Below are positions 21,280-34,945 of a stretch of 64,000 nt of DNA, in pieces (position 1 is the stretch's first letter; each line of letters opens with the position of its first letter). Origin of the DNA: Phylloscopus collybita (lineage: Eukaryota > Chordata > Aves > Passeriformes > Phylloscopidae); contig JAJNNQ010000024.1 in assembly GCA_027886175.1 (NCBI GenBank), forward strand, positions 32,219,001 to 32,283,000, in the 5' to 3' direction. The notes under the pieces were generated by a model that was not told the origin of the DNA, ran no database searches, and saw only the letters and a list, made by a program, of their open reading frames with translations. The position numbers were made by a program, and so were the translations under genes.

Positions 21280-22600
21280 TGAGGGTTTGCCCTGGCATCA
21301 CTTCGTGGCCAGGCTGCCGTTTGTATTCAGGGGAGCAGTGCAGAGGCTTGTGGCCCTGCTGCTTTCCGTGCCCCAGCGCTGGGCGCTGCCCAGAGGGAGC
21401 TGGCTGCGTTTGTCACAGAGCTGCTCCCGCAGCATCTCCCGCAGACCCTTGCTGGGACAGATATGCCCTGCCAGGGGGGCAGCGTGGCAAAACAGAGCCG
21501 CAGGGAGCTCTGGAGCTTCCATTGTGTGCTGCTGCCTTGTGCTGCTGCCCAGGGAGAGGGGCCATCCTGGCGTCACCCTCAAATCCCCCCAGGCCTCGGA
21601 GGGAACGCCATTTCAGGCAGAGAATGAGTCACTTCACATCAGTCCAAGCAAGCGCGCTGACCCGAGTACGCAGCTCCTCCGGAGGGGTCTGCGTTATGCA
21701 ATCAGCTCCATCCCACACCCGAAAAGAAGAAGAAAAGGGTAACCCTGTCAGCATCCCAGCGCCGCGGCGGGGAGCCCATCCAGGTTCGGCGGCAGTGACG
21801 GGCGTGAGGGGAGAGCCCCTCCTGGGACACAGCAACAGGTGGAGAAGGACCCCTGGAGGAGGCCAGCCTGTCACAGACGGGTCGCTTCTGGGAAACCCGA
21901 GCCTCCTCCGGCTCGGCACGGCTCGGCACGGCTCGGCACGGCCGCATTCTGGGCCAGGCGGCGGGAAGGCTGAACGGCAGGGCCGGGGGTCACCCCCCCC
22001 GCCACCGCGGCCCTGCGGTGCTTCACCGTGCGGCGGCCACCGAGCGGCAGCAGACAGCCGCGCCGGGAGGCTCCCGCATCCTGCACCCCGCCTCCCGCAT
22101 CCCACCTCCCGATCCTGCATCCCGCACCCCGCCTCCCGCATCCCACCTCCCGATCCTGCATCCCCCAACCTGCCTCCCGCATCCCACCTCCCGATCCTGC
22201 ATCCCGCACCCCGCATCCCACCTCCCGATCCTGCATCCCCCAACCCGCCTCCCGCATCCCACCTCCCGATCCTGCATCCCGCACCCCGCCTCCCGCATCC
22301 CACCTCCCGATCCTGCATCCCACCTCCCGATCCTGCATCCCGCACTCCGCCTCCCGCATCCCACCTCCCGATCCCTCACCCTGCATCCCGCACACCGCAT
22401 CCCACCTCCCGATCCTGCATCCCGCACCCCGCCTCCCGCATCCTCCACCCCGCATCCCGCATCCCAGCAGGAGCGGTGCCCGCCCGCCGCGCCGCCCCCG
22501 GGGGCCCCGAGCAGCTCCGGCGCCGTCCCCATCGTTGGCGAGGACGTGCCACACGACGTGCAGGGAGCGTGGTGAACCGCACCATGATGTGCAATGGTAT
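21280..22600. other. GC- and CpG-rich block without a recognised gene
   Basis: GC content rises strongly, peaking with the minisatellite at 22077-22470. A 10-bp unit GGCTCGGCAC is repeated three times near 21910. Long open frames exist on both strands, but they run through the tandem repeat and give low-complexity products, so they are not called as genes. It could be a promoter CpG island of an unrecognised transcript. Confidence 0.5.
22077..22470. repeat. C-rich minisatellite, about 41-bp unit
   Basis: Roughly nine imperfect tandem units built from the blocks CCTCCCGCATCCCACCTCCC and GATCCTGCATCCCGCACC, with some units shortened. The minus strand has GGG runs every few bases and is therefore G-quadruplex-prone. 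Confidence 0.9.
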
Positions 22601-25600
22601 CAGCCACAACAGCACCTAAATCCAGGAATCTGCCTTTACACAAAACACAGCTTCTCCCCCAGCACAATGTTTCTGTCCTTGCCCTTGACTTCCCTTCTTT
22701 AGGCTCGCAGCTCGCCCCTGTGCTTTGGACATGATTTCCTGTAGCTGGCAGCAAACCCCAGGCGCAGCCTCTGTAAGCCGGCGTTTGAACTGGCATCACC
22801 TAACTGGCTGCAAGCTGGCTCAGCTTAATTGCTGCAAAATGCACATCTTCTCCTGTTTGCACAGAGGGAGGGACTAGCATCCTTTCGAGCGTGACGTGCC
22901 AGACTCCAACTGTCTTTTCTTCGCAAAGGGAAGACTGAATATGACACTAGGAATCTTGTAGAGGTGTTCTCTTGGCTGTTCTCTCTGGCAGCTGAGACTC
23001 ACTCCTCTTGCGTTTCATTCACTATGACGCCGCTGTTACCAGCTTCTGGCTTTGCCGCAGGCCGATAAAATTCTCAATGGGTGCTTCTTTTGCTACGTGT
23101 GCTGCAGGCAAGTGACTCATGCCCTAGAGTTTCCATTCCACAGATACCCATACAATAAATGTCCCAAATGGGAGGAATTTCCTGTGCAAATAAGCACTTC
23201 ATCTTATAGAATAGTTTTCTTCAGAATAGTTTCAGAAGATGTTAATCTGTAGGGTGACAACCCTGGGGGGTATGTGGCCTGAGGTCCTGGAGGGCTCATT
23301 AGCTTGAGAATCAAGCAGGCTAAATGAAAGGAGGCTGAACTTCCCCTCCTTTAGGATGATGTTGCTAACATTTCCCAGCAGGACTGCAGCATATGCCAGA
23401 ATCCAGTCTGGCAAAGATTAAGGGCTTCATTCACACTAGGAGCAGGAATTTCTTTTCCTCCCAACCAGCTGTCACGATCTTCTGGTCTGTCTCCCCTGTG
23501 CATGGACTGAGTAAACTTTGTAGTGTGGACTGTCCAGCATTTCCTTCCCTTAGCACAGTCAGGATGGAAGTGTGGATGTCTCTGGCCCACCACTGATCTC
23601 CCCTCAGGCTTTTCCACTTATTTTTGTTCTCTCATATTTGCTTTTACTTCTCTCCTCCATTTTTTCCTGTTCATTTTCTTCTCCAGATGGCCTGTCATTT
23701 AAAGTTCTCATCTCCCTGTATTTTTTTTTTCCTTCATGACTGTATCTCCCTGTTATATTTCCTTGATTCTGTGTGATGTGCAGCAGTCTGCGGCCACCAA
23801 CCAAAGCAAGCTTCATCTGAAGACAAATATAATCTCTGAGAGAGCTGCTTTTGAAGCACCAGTTGCTTGAAGCTGCATCTGTAGTTGACATCACCTGTAA
23901 AGATGCAGGCACCATTTTTTTTTTTCATGGAGAAGGACAAGTGTCATGGTTTTGTGGTCCTCCTTCACTGCTGATCATTGATATTGTAGGGATAGTTAGA
24001 TGCTCTCAGCATGCATGGTGCTGGCACCACTAAGGACATCAGTGCTGAGAACTTTCCACCAACCATGCTGCTGTGACAGCCTCTCTGGCATGGTGACAAT
24101 CTGTCCAATCAAACCAGGGAATGGTATCAACTTGGCAGCTTCATCTGCTTTCCAACTCTGCCTCCTAGATCACAGTCAGATTGCATCAGGTTTCTTTGCG
24201 TGCTCAGAGGAGCCAAATTAACAACAGTTTTTTTAATCCCCAACTTTCAGCTGTTTCTATGCTCTCCTGTATGCTGCTCTCTCTCTCTGGTTTTTATTTA
24301 TTTGTTTTGTTTTGTTTTGTTTTGTTTTGTTTTGGGGTGTGTGTGTCAAAATATTTTGTGTCTTAGAAGAAAGCCTCACAGGTAGTCCTTTCCTGCCTAA
24401 CAGTAAGGATGACAGGATCCCAGGAAGGTTCTGTGTCTTTAGCACAGTGAGATTTAGGAGTTCATAGCCAGGGGGCAGGAGGACTTTCCTTCCCTATAAT
24501 TTTTAATATCCATACTAATTTCAGTGTCTTGTGGACACTAACCAGCTCAGTAGTCCCTTTGGCTATGACAGTGCTCACCTCTTATTTTAAACTCAGAGAC
24601 TTCCCTTGGGGCACTGTCCTGCCCCAGTGGCAGCATAACAGACAGGTGTGGGGGACAGCAGAAGAAATGGTGTGAGCTGTACTTGTTGGAGCATCAGTGT
24701 CTCTATGTTTGTGACAAGCCTCAGCCTTCTGATGCAGCTGTCAAAAGGTAAATTCCCCCAAGTGTGCTTAGTCCCAGCTTTTGTTCTCCTCACATAAAGA
24801 CTATCTGTTTCTGCAGCCCTTTGAGTTGGTTTCTATCCTGGAGACATAGCACTGTGTGTAGGAATGACAGCTGAGCTGGCCGGGATCGTTTGGCTTTCAT
24901 AGGGAAAAGTTGCTTGGACAGAACCAAAAGGTTTCTGTAGAAAGGAGATTAGCTGGGTAGCCTATCCTGGGTGAGACTTGGGTTCATACCTCCTTTGAAC
25001 CTGGCTCTGTGGCATCCTTGCTGCATGCCACAGACTGTCAGCTGTTTTCTAGGATGACACAGGATGTGGGGTAGAAGCCAGTGAGAGTGGGAGGGAAGGA
25101 GGGACCCTGCTTGTGCTGTGAGTCAGAATAAAAGCACCTCATTAGAGTGAGGATTTTTAGGAAACAGAACTGCTGATTTATGGCCAACTGTCTTTGAGCT
25201 TGGCTGAAGTCAGTCAGGGAAGGTATTTCTGGGAAAATGGAACTTCCCAGGTGTATGATACCGCGTTTCATATCAGATTTTGGTTTGCTTGCATGCCCGG
25301 TTGTTTTTTGCCAAAACCCATCTGTTGCTTTGCAGAGCTGCTCTCCAAACTATTTTACTCCCTTCTGTAGAACTGACTGGATTAGAATTAAATGTTATAA
25401 AAACCTGTGGAGGAGACAATTTACCCTGTCCTTCCTGATAACAGAACTGTGAGGGTGGCAACTGGCAGCAGAACAGCAACAACAAATAGCCAGGGATAGT
25501 CCTGCTGCCGTCCTGTGAATAATTTGTTGAATAGTAAGTGGAGCTATCCTGCTTCAAAACATCTGCAAAGCTATGATGCAAGCCCAATAACTTGGACTGT

Positions 25601-28399
25601 TGTTTTGGGATTTGGACTTGAGCCCATTTCACAACTCACCCTGTTCCTTCTTCTTTAGCTGTTGCTACAGAATCCCTGCACAGACAGACTGTTGCTTGAA
25701 GTCAAGATAAAACTGTCCTGGCTCATGTATCTTTCTATGGCTAAAGACCAGGACAAACTGGGGCCAGAGATAAGAAAATGAAGTTTCCTCACTCCTTGTC
25801 TTACAAAAGACTTCGCTTGAATTGGGGCTTTCTTTTCCTTGCCTCATGCTTTTGCCCAAATCCTTTGCCCTACCATCCCCTGCACAGCCAGTACGCCCTT
25901 AGAGAAACCCTTTATCCCTGTGTCTCCTTCCGCTCACTGCTCCCCACCGCTGCAGCTTGGATTTTCCTTTTGGAGATGCACAGACTCAAGAGAGGCGATG
26001 ACACAGGGTGACTTGGGGACAGAGATCAGAGACAAATTCCACTGCCCGGATGCATTGCCTCCGCGATGCAACTGCTCACGCATTTGTATTCGAGAAGAAG
26101 CCTGCCCTCATTAGGGTCCAACCACAGGGCTGCCCCTCTGGGGTTTCCCCAGAGCTGTTGGTGCTGCTGTAGCGAAGGGCTGTGGCTGGAAGGGGATGGG
26201 GCCTTTTCAGCCTGGGGATCGGAGCAGCGGTGGCCGCAGCCCCTGGAGACAGGCGCCCCACCGCCTGTGCCTGCTGTGGGCTGTGCCAAAGGCAACAGCA
26301 GCGGCTAATCCTGCCCAGCTCTGCCCAGCTCAGCCGGCTCATTCCTCCCACTGCTGTGCTGAGGATGTGTGAGCAGCTGCCTGCTGCCTCTGGGGCAGCG
26401 TGGAACCTGGGTAGTGCTGAGAGGTGCACTGGTTTCTGTTACCATTGCAGGAAATTCCTCTAGTAATGGAAGGGCCCTGCAAATGGACAAGTAGAGCTGC
26501 ACTGGGGGTGTGCTGTACCCCAGCCTGGCTTTCTTTGCCTGTCTGACTCGTGTTCCCTCTTTATGGGAAGAGTTGCCTTGATAAGCTGGAGTAACTGAGG
26601 GAAAATATCACCATTTAGGGCAGTCCCTTGGCAGTGAGAAGCGTCTGGGTAGCACAGGAATGATGCAGAAAAGAGAGACCTCCTTTAAAGAGTGAGGGAA
26701 ATACTTTACACTATTGTACTGCTCAGGTGGAATTCCCCCATCTTTCTTTTTTTCCAACACCAGCTTTCAAAACAGTAGCTATTTCACTGTCTTTCCCCAT
26801 CATCAAAACCCTTTGAAAATCATTAGGGAAGAATATGCTTCATAAAAAGATAAAACAAGCTTTAAAAGAAGGATCAGTAATTTTTTTCTGGGGTATTTAT
26901 TTGCCTTTTGTTTTTTGGTTTTTTTTTTTTTGAGCTCTGAGCTGTCCTTCCTGCTCTTTGTCCCACGGGCCTGAGCAAATATTTAATGTCAGATGAGTGG
27001 CTGTGACGCAGGTCTGAAGCTAGAGGGGCTGAGATGTAGGAAGGACCTTCAGAATCTGACAGCAAAGGTCAACAACATCCAAGAGCCTACAGAGAGATGT
27101 GCTGGGGAGTGCTGTAGTTTTTTGATGCACTGATTTTGGTGACAGTTGTCTTCCATAAAGCTCCTGGCTTGTACAGATATTCCTATCCTATCCAACTCTG
27201 TGAGGTGATAAAGCCTCCTTAACAGGATTCATAATAGATCTGGGGTCAGAAAGGCCCAGCTGGTGGGGGACCAACATCTAATATGTGCATAGGAAATATT
27301 TCCTGATACTCTTCAAATTTTTTAAAGATGAAAATAAATTACAAAAATGCAGTTATGTTTTGATTTTTATTTCCTCGAGTAATAAAGAGCAGCATATTGA
27401 ATGTTATAAATTGAACTAAAACATTATGACTCATATGTCCCATGACTGAACTGTCAGAACAAGATGTTTTATATTTCTGGTTGAGTTACCTACGTGCTGA
27501 TGATCTCACATCATGTTTTTCATTGCCATATTCAAGCTTTCACTGAAATAACAAATATGACCAGAGTGCCTAAGAGGCAAAATGAGTGAGGACACAATGA
27601 TCACTTAAGAGTTTCCATCTTTTCTTTGTTGGGGGTCTATAAATCTAGTTACCTAACCTGCTTTACAGATCCCTGTGACTAATAATGCTTACTATTTACC
27701 CAACATACTCCTGAGACAGACCTCCTTAATGCCAGACCCTTGCAGTGCTGTTGGACCCTGGAAGGTGCTGTGGATTTGTTCTGGTTCAAGTGTGGCCCAC
27801 AGCCACATCCTGACAGCCTCTGCTGACTCCTCCCAGCCGAGATTTTGTGCTAGCACTTTTTTTTTTGTGCCAGCACAGTTCTGTGCCATGCCTTGCATGC
27901 GAGGAGCTGGTGCTCCAGGTGGTACTGAGCACGGCTCGTGCTGCTGTGCATTGCAAAGATCCACTCCTGTTGCACAGAGCAGATGTCTGGGCAGTTTCCC
28001 AGGAAGGGACTGGCTCTTTCTGAGGGCAGCCACCATCCCATGGCACGACCTTATCTAAAGACATCCCATTCTGTGGTGGGAGGGTTAAATGTTATCTCAG
28101 CAGTCCAGCATGTAATTTTCATCCAGTCCTAGGACACTGCAGCAGCAGGAGGAGGAAGTTCCAGCCCCAGGGGTTTGGAAACTGAAAGCTCCCAGCACCC
28201 AGCCTTTTGTTGCCAGCTCACTCAGAGAATCTTAACCTGTGGCTTGGCAATAAGATGTGGAGCTGTCGCAGCACAGCAAAAGCATCCCTTTCCCCAAGAT
28301 GTGGGAAATCCAGGTCAGCTTGTCATGCTGCTGTTGCAGTACACAGGAGATGATGAAGTCTGAAAAACAGAAAGAGAACCTGACCTAGGACATGCTATG
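22601..28399. other. Intergenic, nothing recognised
   Basis: No supported gene. A (GTTTT)n microsatellite lies at 24301-24334 and short poly(T) tracts near 23720, 23915 and 26920. The stretch at about 26050-26450 is somewhat GC-rich, without recognisable coding motifs. Confidence 0.45.
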
Positions 28400-29102
28400 T
28401 TCTTGCATCTCAGGCTGTGTTAATTTGACACCCTTGTGTCATTCTCTGATGTTGTTTGCATGATGGAGAGCATGTGAGTGAGGATCAGTCAGGTAAATTT
28501 ACTAGTCCAAGAAATTACAGCTGTTGCACGTTGTATTGTCACCAAACGGAAAAGAAACGTATCCAACACCAGTTTGATGTGAACAAGCAGACACTTCCTT
28601 ATTCAGGCAGCAGGAACAGGGGGAAGAGCTCCTCTGAGAACATGCTCCACTTAACCAACCAAACCCACCCATTTTACATACTTTTTCTGCTGAATCATCA
28701 GAACAGAAGTTCTTTTACATACTGTGCATACTATGCATGTTCTTAAATACAACCTTTGCATTGGTTGGTTCCAATTGTTAATAACCTAATCAATATTCTT
28801 AGCCTAAAACAATCATTAGTCATGTCTCCTGAGATCTACTGATTGGAATCCTTAATATTAAAATCAAGGTGGGAAGTGGAATGGGTTTCCAAGCAGCATA
28901 ACTGGTGAGCATGATGATCTCCATAGCTTCTTGACTGAAACAGAAGGCACCAGTAACTTCTTGGTGAGGTTTGTAAGGTTACACATTCCAAATACAAGAC
29001 TCCTGATATTTCTGTACCTTATACTTTGCAATTTGCTACTTATAATCACAGCTAACCCTTTAATATTATTTAATATATTATTTGATTAAAAAATTAATAA
29101 CA
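28400..29102 (-). mobile_element. 3' LTR of the provirus
   Basis: It begins on the minus strand with TGTTATTAATTTTTT, directly after the purine run AAAGGGGGAAAA. Bases 28897-29102 match the 5' LTR piece at 34945-35140 in the same orientation. A TATA-like GTATTTAAG on the minus strand lies near 28745. The end at about 28400 is only an estimate. Confidence 0.65.
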
Positions 29103-29114
29103 TTTTCCCCCTTT

Positions 29115-31450
29115 GAAAATTATTTCAATGTTTTCATCTGAGTATTATTCACTACATGCTGGTGGGAGACTTGGAAGTGATTCCTTTGCATCTGGTTTTC
29201 TAGCTCCTGCTAGGGTAATCATCCAATTCCCTGCAGTCTTGTTGTTAAATTTGCTTCCTTAAACAACAGTAGATCAACATAATTGCTAGGAATCTCTACC
29301 AAAATTGTGTTAATCAGTGATTTTACCCATGAACTCAGATTCCACCCCAATCCACTAAAAATTTTACTGTCCAATTTTCTTACGTATTTTGTTGAAGCTC
29401 ATGAATATTTATTTCTACATTTTCTAATAAGTCCAGGTCATGCTCTACATCTTGTGTCCCATTTGGGATGTGTATGCAGCAATGATCTCTTTTAAGTATC
29501 CACAAACCCCACGTTCTTTGAGCAGGAGCATGTCTAGGGCCATTCCATTTTATAAAGTCATCCCAAGTGTTGCTTGTAACTGCATGTTTAAATCCATAAA
29601 TCCTTTCCTGCTCACATTTGCCAGCCTTTCTATGTGCCCTGTGAGTTGATATCCATTCTTTATTTCTATCTATTACTACAAGAGTCAAACACTTTAAGGC
29701 CCAACTAACTTCAACCATTTTTGACCTTCCCACCTGTTCCAACTGCAGATTTTCTACTGTTCCCCTGAAAGGAGCTTTCTTCCCAACTAGACCTAAAGTT
29801 GGCATACCTAATGTAATTTGCTTTACTTTACCATCTAAAGATAAAGGAGTTGTCCATGTCCTATCACTCATTGCCCACACTAAATGTCCAAGGCTCCTAA
29901 CTGTAACTCTACTGCAACTAAAAAAAAAAAAAGGTTCTCTTCATATCAGTCAATTGGAGGTTATTTCTGAGGCCTCAAAACATCCATGCTTTAAAGCAGC
30001 AGTTAAAGAAGAAATAGGCTGCATTACCTTATCAACAGGACTACAATTATATATCCTTTCACCATTTCCACCATGACACTGGTTTTTGCTTTACTTGATA
30101 TCAGGTTCCTCTTTCTTGTACAAATGGCCAATTTGCAAAAGCTAAACCATCCCAAGTAAAACACCACAGGGCCTTTGTCAGACACTGAAATTGAGAAAAT
30201 ATTGTCATAGACCAAATGGAGCCCCAGTATCCCTCCTTTTCTTTTGTTTGATTAGTTTTGCCACATGTCAATTCCATAAATATTTGGCACACATTTTTCT
30301 TTATTTGTTCATCATAAGGAACACTATCCTACTGTCTGAAATCTACCTATTTTGGTGAAAACATAATTTGGAAATTTCTCACAATCAGCTCTATTCCCTG
30401 GAGACTTCCATTGTTTCCTAATTTTCTCTACCTGCTCCTTCCATCCAGTCACAGATTTTTGTTCACAATGTGTGTTTTCATTTTTATGTTCTTCAGTTGT
30501 CAAATCCGTGGTTAAAATTCCCCATGGAATGGACTCATCTACTGCTCTTGATATTTGTAAATAAGCAGTAAGCTGTGATACATTCTGCAAATTGGCAAAC
30601 TCCTTGATTAATCCTAACATCAAATTCTCCTCTGGAGTTTTTCTCAGGAAGATGATTAATTGCTCTATTTCTGTTTGACTTTTAATTCTCATTTTGCCTT
30701 CCTTCTTGATCTGGGTGAGTGCACTTCTTTCCAAATGACTGAGTTGGCAAATCAAATTTCCTTGGTCTCTTTCCAATTCCCATCAACATTCCTGCTTTGA
30801 AGCTTGGTATTCCCTACAAACCGGTTCTTGTTTTGGACTTTGTAACACTATGTCATGTCTTGAGTCCATGTGTTCCTTATTTTCAATGGATTGGTAACAA
30901 AGATCACCTTCACTTAACAAATGATGACACTGACTGCCATCCTTCAGGATGATAAGGCGTGCCACTGTGCCACTTACCTATGCATTTAATTTTCAAAACA
31001 ATTATTTTCTATCTCCTTTTCCCTGAAACTGAAAGCTCACTTTCAGTTTACCAGGATTAAAGTTTGGAATCTAAGTAAAATTGCACTTCAATTTCAATGG
31101 ATCTCCATCTCTTATTGATGATACTTCTTGTTGTTCAATTTTTACCTCACCCCAGGCTCCCACTAACGTTAGTTTCCAAATTTTTGTCAAACTGATGACT
31201 AAAGCCCCACAGAATTGGATTTTCTGCAGAGATTTGTGTTGGCAAAATATTTTAGAAGTTACATTCTATCTACAAATCTACCAAAATTTTGCACTACCTT
31301 TAAAACCACATTCCCCTTCCCAAAAGTTAAAAACATAGTTTCTATTATTATAATTATTGTTGTTATTATTGTTATAAAGATGCAATTATTTATCATCTTC
31401 ATTTAAATCCAATAAATAGTATCCTCCTAGAAAATCATATTCCATACCTA
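29115..31450 (-). pseudogene. Degenerate retroviral env region
   Basis: Position between integrase and the polypurine tract identifies it as env. Near 29440-29500 the minus strand reads DHCCIHIPNGT followed by a heptad-like segment, resembling the CC-containing disulfide region of a gammaretrovirus-type transmembrane subunit; the leading cysteine of that motif is not seen. The rest is open only in pieces (29880-29380, 30776-30324). A (TA)n run interrupts near 31465. Not functional. Confidence 0.6.
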
Positions 31451-31499
31451 AAACAGTAAGATTCATATATATATATATATACATATATATACAAACACC

Positions 31500-34400
31500 C
31501 CATGGTGTTAGTCAGTCTTGTCTCTGCTGAATTTAATGTGTGGTTGCTGGTTTTACCTGTGTGTGTTGAATCCAGTGTTCAATTCCTTCCACCTTGAGTG
31601 AAATGTAGGTTACCAGGAGAACTTGATCTGGTCCCTTCCACTTGTCCTGGATTGGTCCAAAATTCCATGTTCTGATGCACACCACATCTACTGGTCAGAA
31701 AGGACGTAGAGGCAAGTCTAGTCCCACTGATCTGTTGATAGTGATGTATCTTTTAAAACTTGAAAGACCTCATTTCAGTGCTATTAAATATTAATTTCAG
31801 CAAAACCTCTGAGATTTCTCTTGTCTTGTTGGTGTGACATGGGGAAGTTTCTGGCCATCCAATAAAACTATCTACCAATACCAAAATATACCAGTCCCCA
31901 TTTTGCCTGGGCAATTCTGCAAAATGAATTTGCCAACAATCTGCATGTAAATTCCTGTGCTTTAGTAGCCCTGGAGGTGGCCTTCCTCCTTCCCTGAGAT
32001 TTTTTTACAAAATAAATCACATATTTTTCAACAATTGATCTATTAATTTCTGTCATCTTTGTGCTTATTATATTCCTTTATAAAGTAGTTACCATATTCT
32101 CTCTTTCCTAATGTGTTTCCTGATGGTTTAGTTCTGTTATCTTAGCTATCTTACACATTAATTGTGGGGGTACAATTAGCTGCCCACATGAATTTACCAA
32201 TCACTTGCTGGGATTTTCAGTAGCTTCTGATAATAGGGCTAATTGGCTGTCCTGATTGCTATAATTTGGTTTTTGTTCCCAGACATTCAATTTTTTGCTA
32301 GGTGTTAGTGCAGGGACTCTTTTTCCAGCAAGCTCTTTAGCTGTTTTGTCAGTGAATTGATTCCCTGTATGAGCTGGGGGGTCTCCAAACTGATGAGTTT
32401 TACAAGGGCTTCAGGGCCACTTCTTTCAGCTTCTTGCACACTCTGTAGTAGTTGACTAATTTCTCCTTTGTATTTAATAGGAGCCCCCTATGCTGATAAC
32501 AGTTCCCTTTTTTCCCATGTGGTTTCATGGTGTATTACTCCAAACCCATGTTTTAAATCAGTCCATATGTTTACCCTTTTTCCTTCAGTGATTTCTAGCA
32601 CTCAGTGCAAAGTTGCTAATTCTGCTTTTTGTGCTGATGTGTTAAAAGGTAGAGCTTGGGCTTCTATCCACCTGAGTCAAAGTTCCCACTGCATAACCAG
32701 CTGCCTGTTTTCTGTTTTGTACCATGCTGCTCCTGCTGGAGTGCAGGTCCACTTCTGGGCCCGGGATGGGATCGCTCTTGAGATCAGGTCTGCCAAAACA
32801 CCCTTGATCAGTGGTTACCAGTGTTAGGAAAATTAATTCAAGATGCCAGAGGTTTATGTCCTAAAAGGAGACAGATGAGTCCTGTAACTTTATTCAAATA
32901 ATGGTAGAGACCATGGAATATTTCTCGTGAGGTCTCTCAAATTGCTGGAGAGTGCAGCCTCCTTTTTATTTTAATTTCCCAGTCTCGCTTCCCTCTCTAT
33001 TTCCCCTTTGCAGAGGTACTTGAGAGGTGCAGACTTCCCAAATTGCCTAATACAGACCCCCTTCTACTCTGCACCCCCCTTCTTTTTCTCTGTATCTGTT
33101 CTTTTTCTCTCAGTCTAGGAATTTAGCACGACCTTGAGTAAGCAACAGTCTCTGTCAATTAGTGGAATTCCTCTGGAATTTATGGTTCCTCCCACTGCTC
33201 CTTTCACCTACCAGTATCTGGCTTTATCTACAAGCAGGCCCACAGTTCGTAAAAACACATCCCCCTCATTCCTTTCACTAGGCAGTCATGATACAAAGTC
33301 TCTGGGCTTCTTTTTGAATCCTGGAGAAACATGGCTGGGTTTAAAGTAGTGCTTACCTGAAGCTCAACACTGTCCTGCTCCAATGGAGCAAGCTGGTATT
33401 GCAGCATCCTGCTGGCAATATCCAGTGTCCTCCTTTCTGTTTCAAGCCAGCTGTGCCCATGTGGGGCACATGGCAGCTTTTGTGCTTCTCTGCAGATACC
33501 ACCTCTCCCAGGTACCCACCTTTACTTCCATTGTCAAATTGTTTGGACAGGATGCTTTCAGGACCCAAAAGCTGCACCAGTACCCCTAGTGCCAGGTGCA
33601 TCCTTTCCTGCACAAATAACTCAAATGGTTTGGTTTAAGTGTGAGGGCTCCAATGCAGGGGTTGGCATTAAGGTTCTTTTAGGGCTTCAAAGGCCCTCTG
33701 ACTCCCAGGAGTCTATGCCAAGTATTTTTGGTGGAGGGTTTTTGGTGCAAGGGTTTTGCCAGTACCCCATAACTGGCAATCCATAACTGACAGCATCTGG
33801 CTGTACCTAAGGCTTGTATTCCTTGGCTCTGGAGTCTGGCAAATGGCTTCTTTTCAGCTGCTTCCCAAGCTTCCTTTTTCCTGCGAGATCTCAAACCTAA
33901 AATATATTACTGCTTCTTTGTCTGTTTGTGCCATTTTCTTTGATACCCTGTATCCAAACAGTCCCAAGAAATTTAATAGACTTACACTAGCACCGAGGCA
34001 CTTACTATCAGTCTCCATTGCTGGTAAAATATCATCCCCACATTACAGTGAAGTTCCATCCAGATTTTCTTTTTCCAGCCTTCCATTTTTTTTCCTTTTT
34101 TTCTTTTTTTATTGTGAGCACATTCCACGTTAACTGCACCTGGTGTTTGGACTCCCCCACTCAAAAGCAAATGATTTCTAACTATCTACATCAAGAAAAA
34201 CCTCCTTAAGATCGAGCATCATAAACCATTTATACTCCCCTTTCAGTGCTGTCAAGAGTGTGTATGGAGTAGCTACTGCTAAATAAATATCAGGTACTTT
34301 TTATTAATAGCCCTTAAACCTTGCACTAATCTGTAGCTGGTAATGTCAGTATGTTATATTCTAATCCACACTCTTTCAATAACCCTTATTCTAAAAATTT

Positions 34401-34945
34401 TTTAATATGCTTCTCCAGCTTTTTACTTGTCTCCCACTTAAGAGGATATAATTTTTGCTTTACCAGTTTGGCTTCAGGTTTGAAAGTAATCCTTCCTCAT
34501 TTTGCCACCTTTGATCATCCAAACATCTCTCTTTGATCATACAGGTAGTCGTCTATACCAATGGGTTTAATTCTCTACCTCCTCTGGGAATTCTTCCAGC
34601 TCTTTATTTCTGTAACATAAAAATCTTTGCCTTAACAGCTTTTGATTCTGATATTTGATTTCTATTTCTTCATCACAGAAAGTTATTTAAGCATCCAATT
34701 TTCCCAATAAATCTCTTTCCAACGAGGGCATTCTTCATTCAGGCACATACACATTGGTGTGTCTCTGAGTGTTTTCTTAACTTAAATAGTAATGTTTGTA
34801 AAAAAAAAAAGCCTGTTTTCTTTCCTCCCTGTCGCACCCACAATGCCTACAACTTCCAAACTAAGTTTTTCTCCACACATATTCAATACCAAAGAAGTTG
34901 CTCCTATACCAATTAAAATTAACTTTTTCATTCCCCAAGAGGGAG
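31500..34945 (-). pseudogene. Degenerate retroviral pol (protease, RT, RNase H, integrase)
   Basis: On the minus strand the protease remnant (about 34940-34780) has GATSLVLN and VGATG; the catalytic DTG is read as GIG. The RT remnant starts near 34480 with KQKLYPLK. At the catalytic box near 34040 the YxDD motif is reduced to CGDD and preceded by a stop. The RT connection shows SKQFDN near 33530. The RNase H remnant (32820-32400) includes GYAV and GVIHHETTWEKRELL. Integrase near 31850-31900 shows VLVDSFIGWPET. Stops and frameshifts are frequent. A separate LTR splits the gene at about 32820-33340. The spacing and motifs are gammaretrovirus-like. Confidence 0.78.
32820..33340 (-). mobile_element. 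Solo LTR inserted in the provirus pol gene
   Basis: About 500 bp without pol similarity separate the RT connection from the RNase H start. On the minus strand there are two poly(A) signals (AATAAAAAGG and GAATAAAGTT), and it ends TTTTCCTAACA at 32820, a typical LTR 3' terminus. The other end is uncertain. It postdates the provirus that it interrupts. Confidence 0.55.

Noticed and set aside
22077..22470. CRISPR-like regular repeats
   Set aside because: Units are directly adjacent without unique spacers, in a vertebrate sequence. This is a minisatellite.
21087..22619. Long plus-strand open frame of 510 codons, and long minus-strand frames over the same stretch
   Set aside because: They run through a C-rich minisatellite and a CpG-rich block. 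The translation is low-complexity (SRIPPPD-type repeats), with no domain, and several frames are open at once, as expected from GC-rich repeats lacking stop codons.
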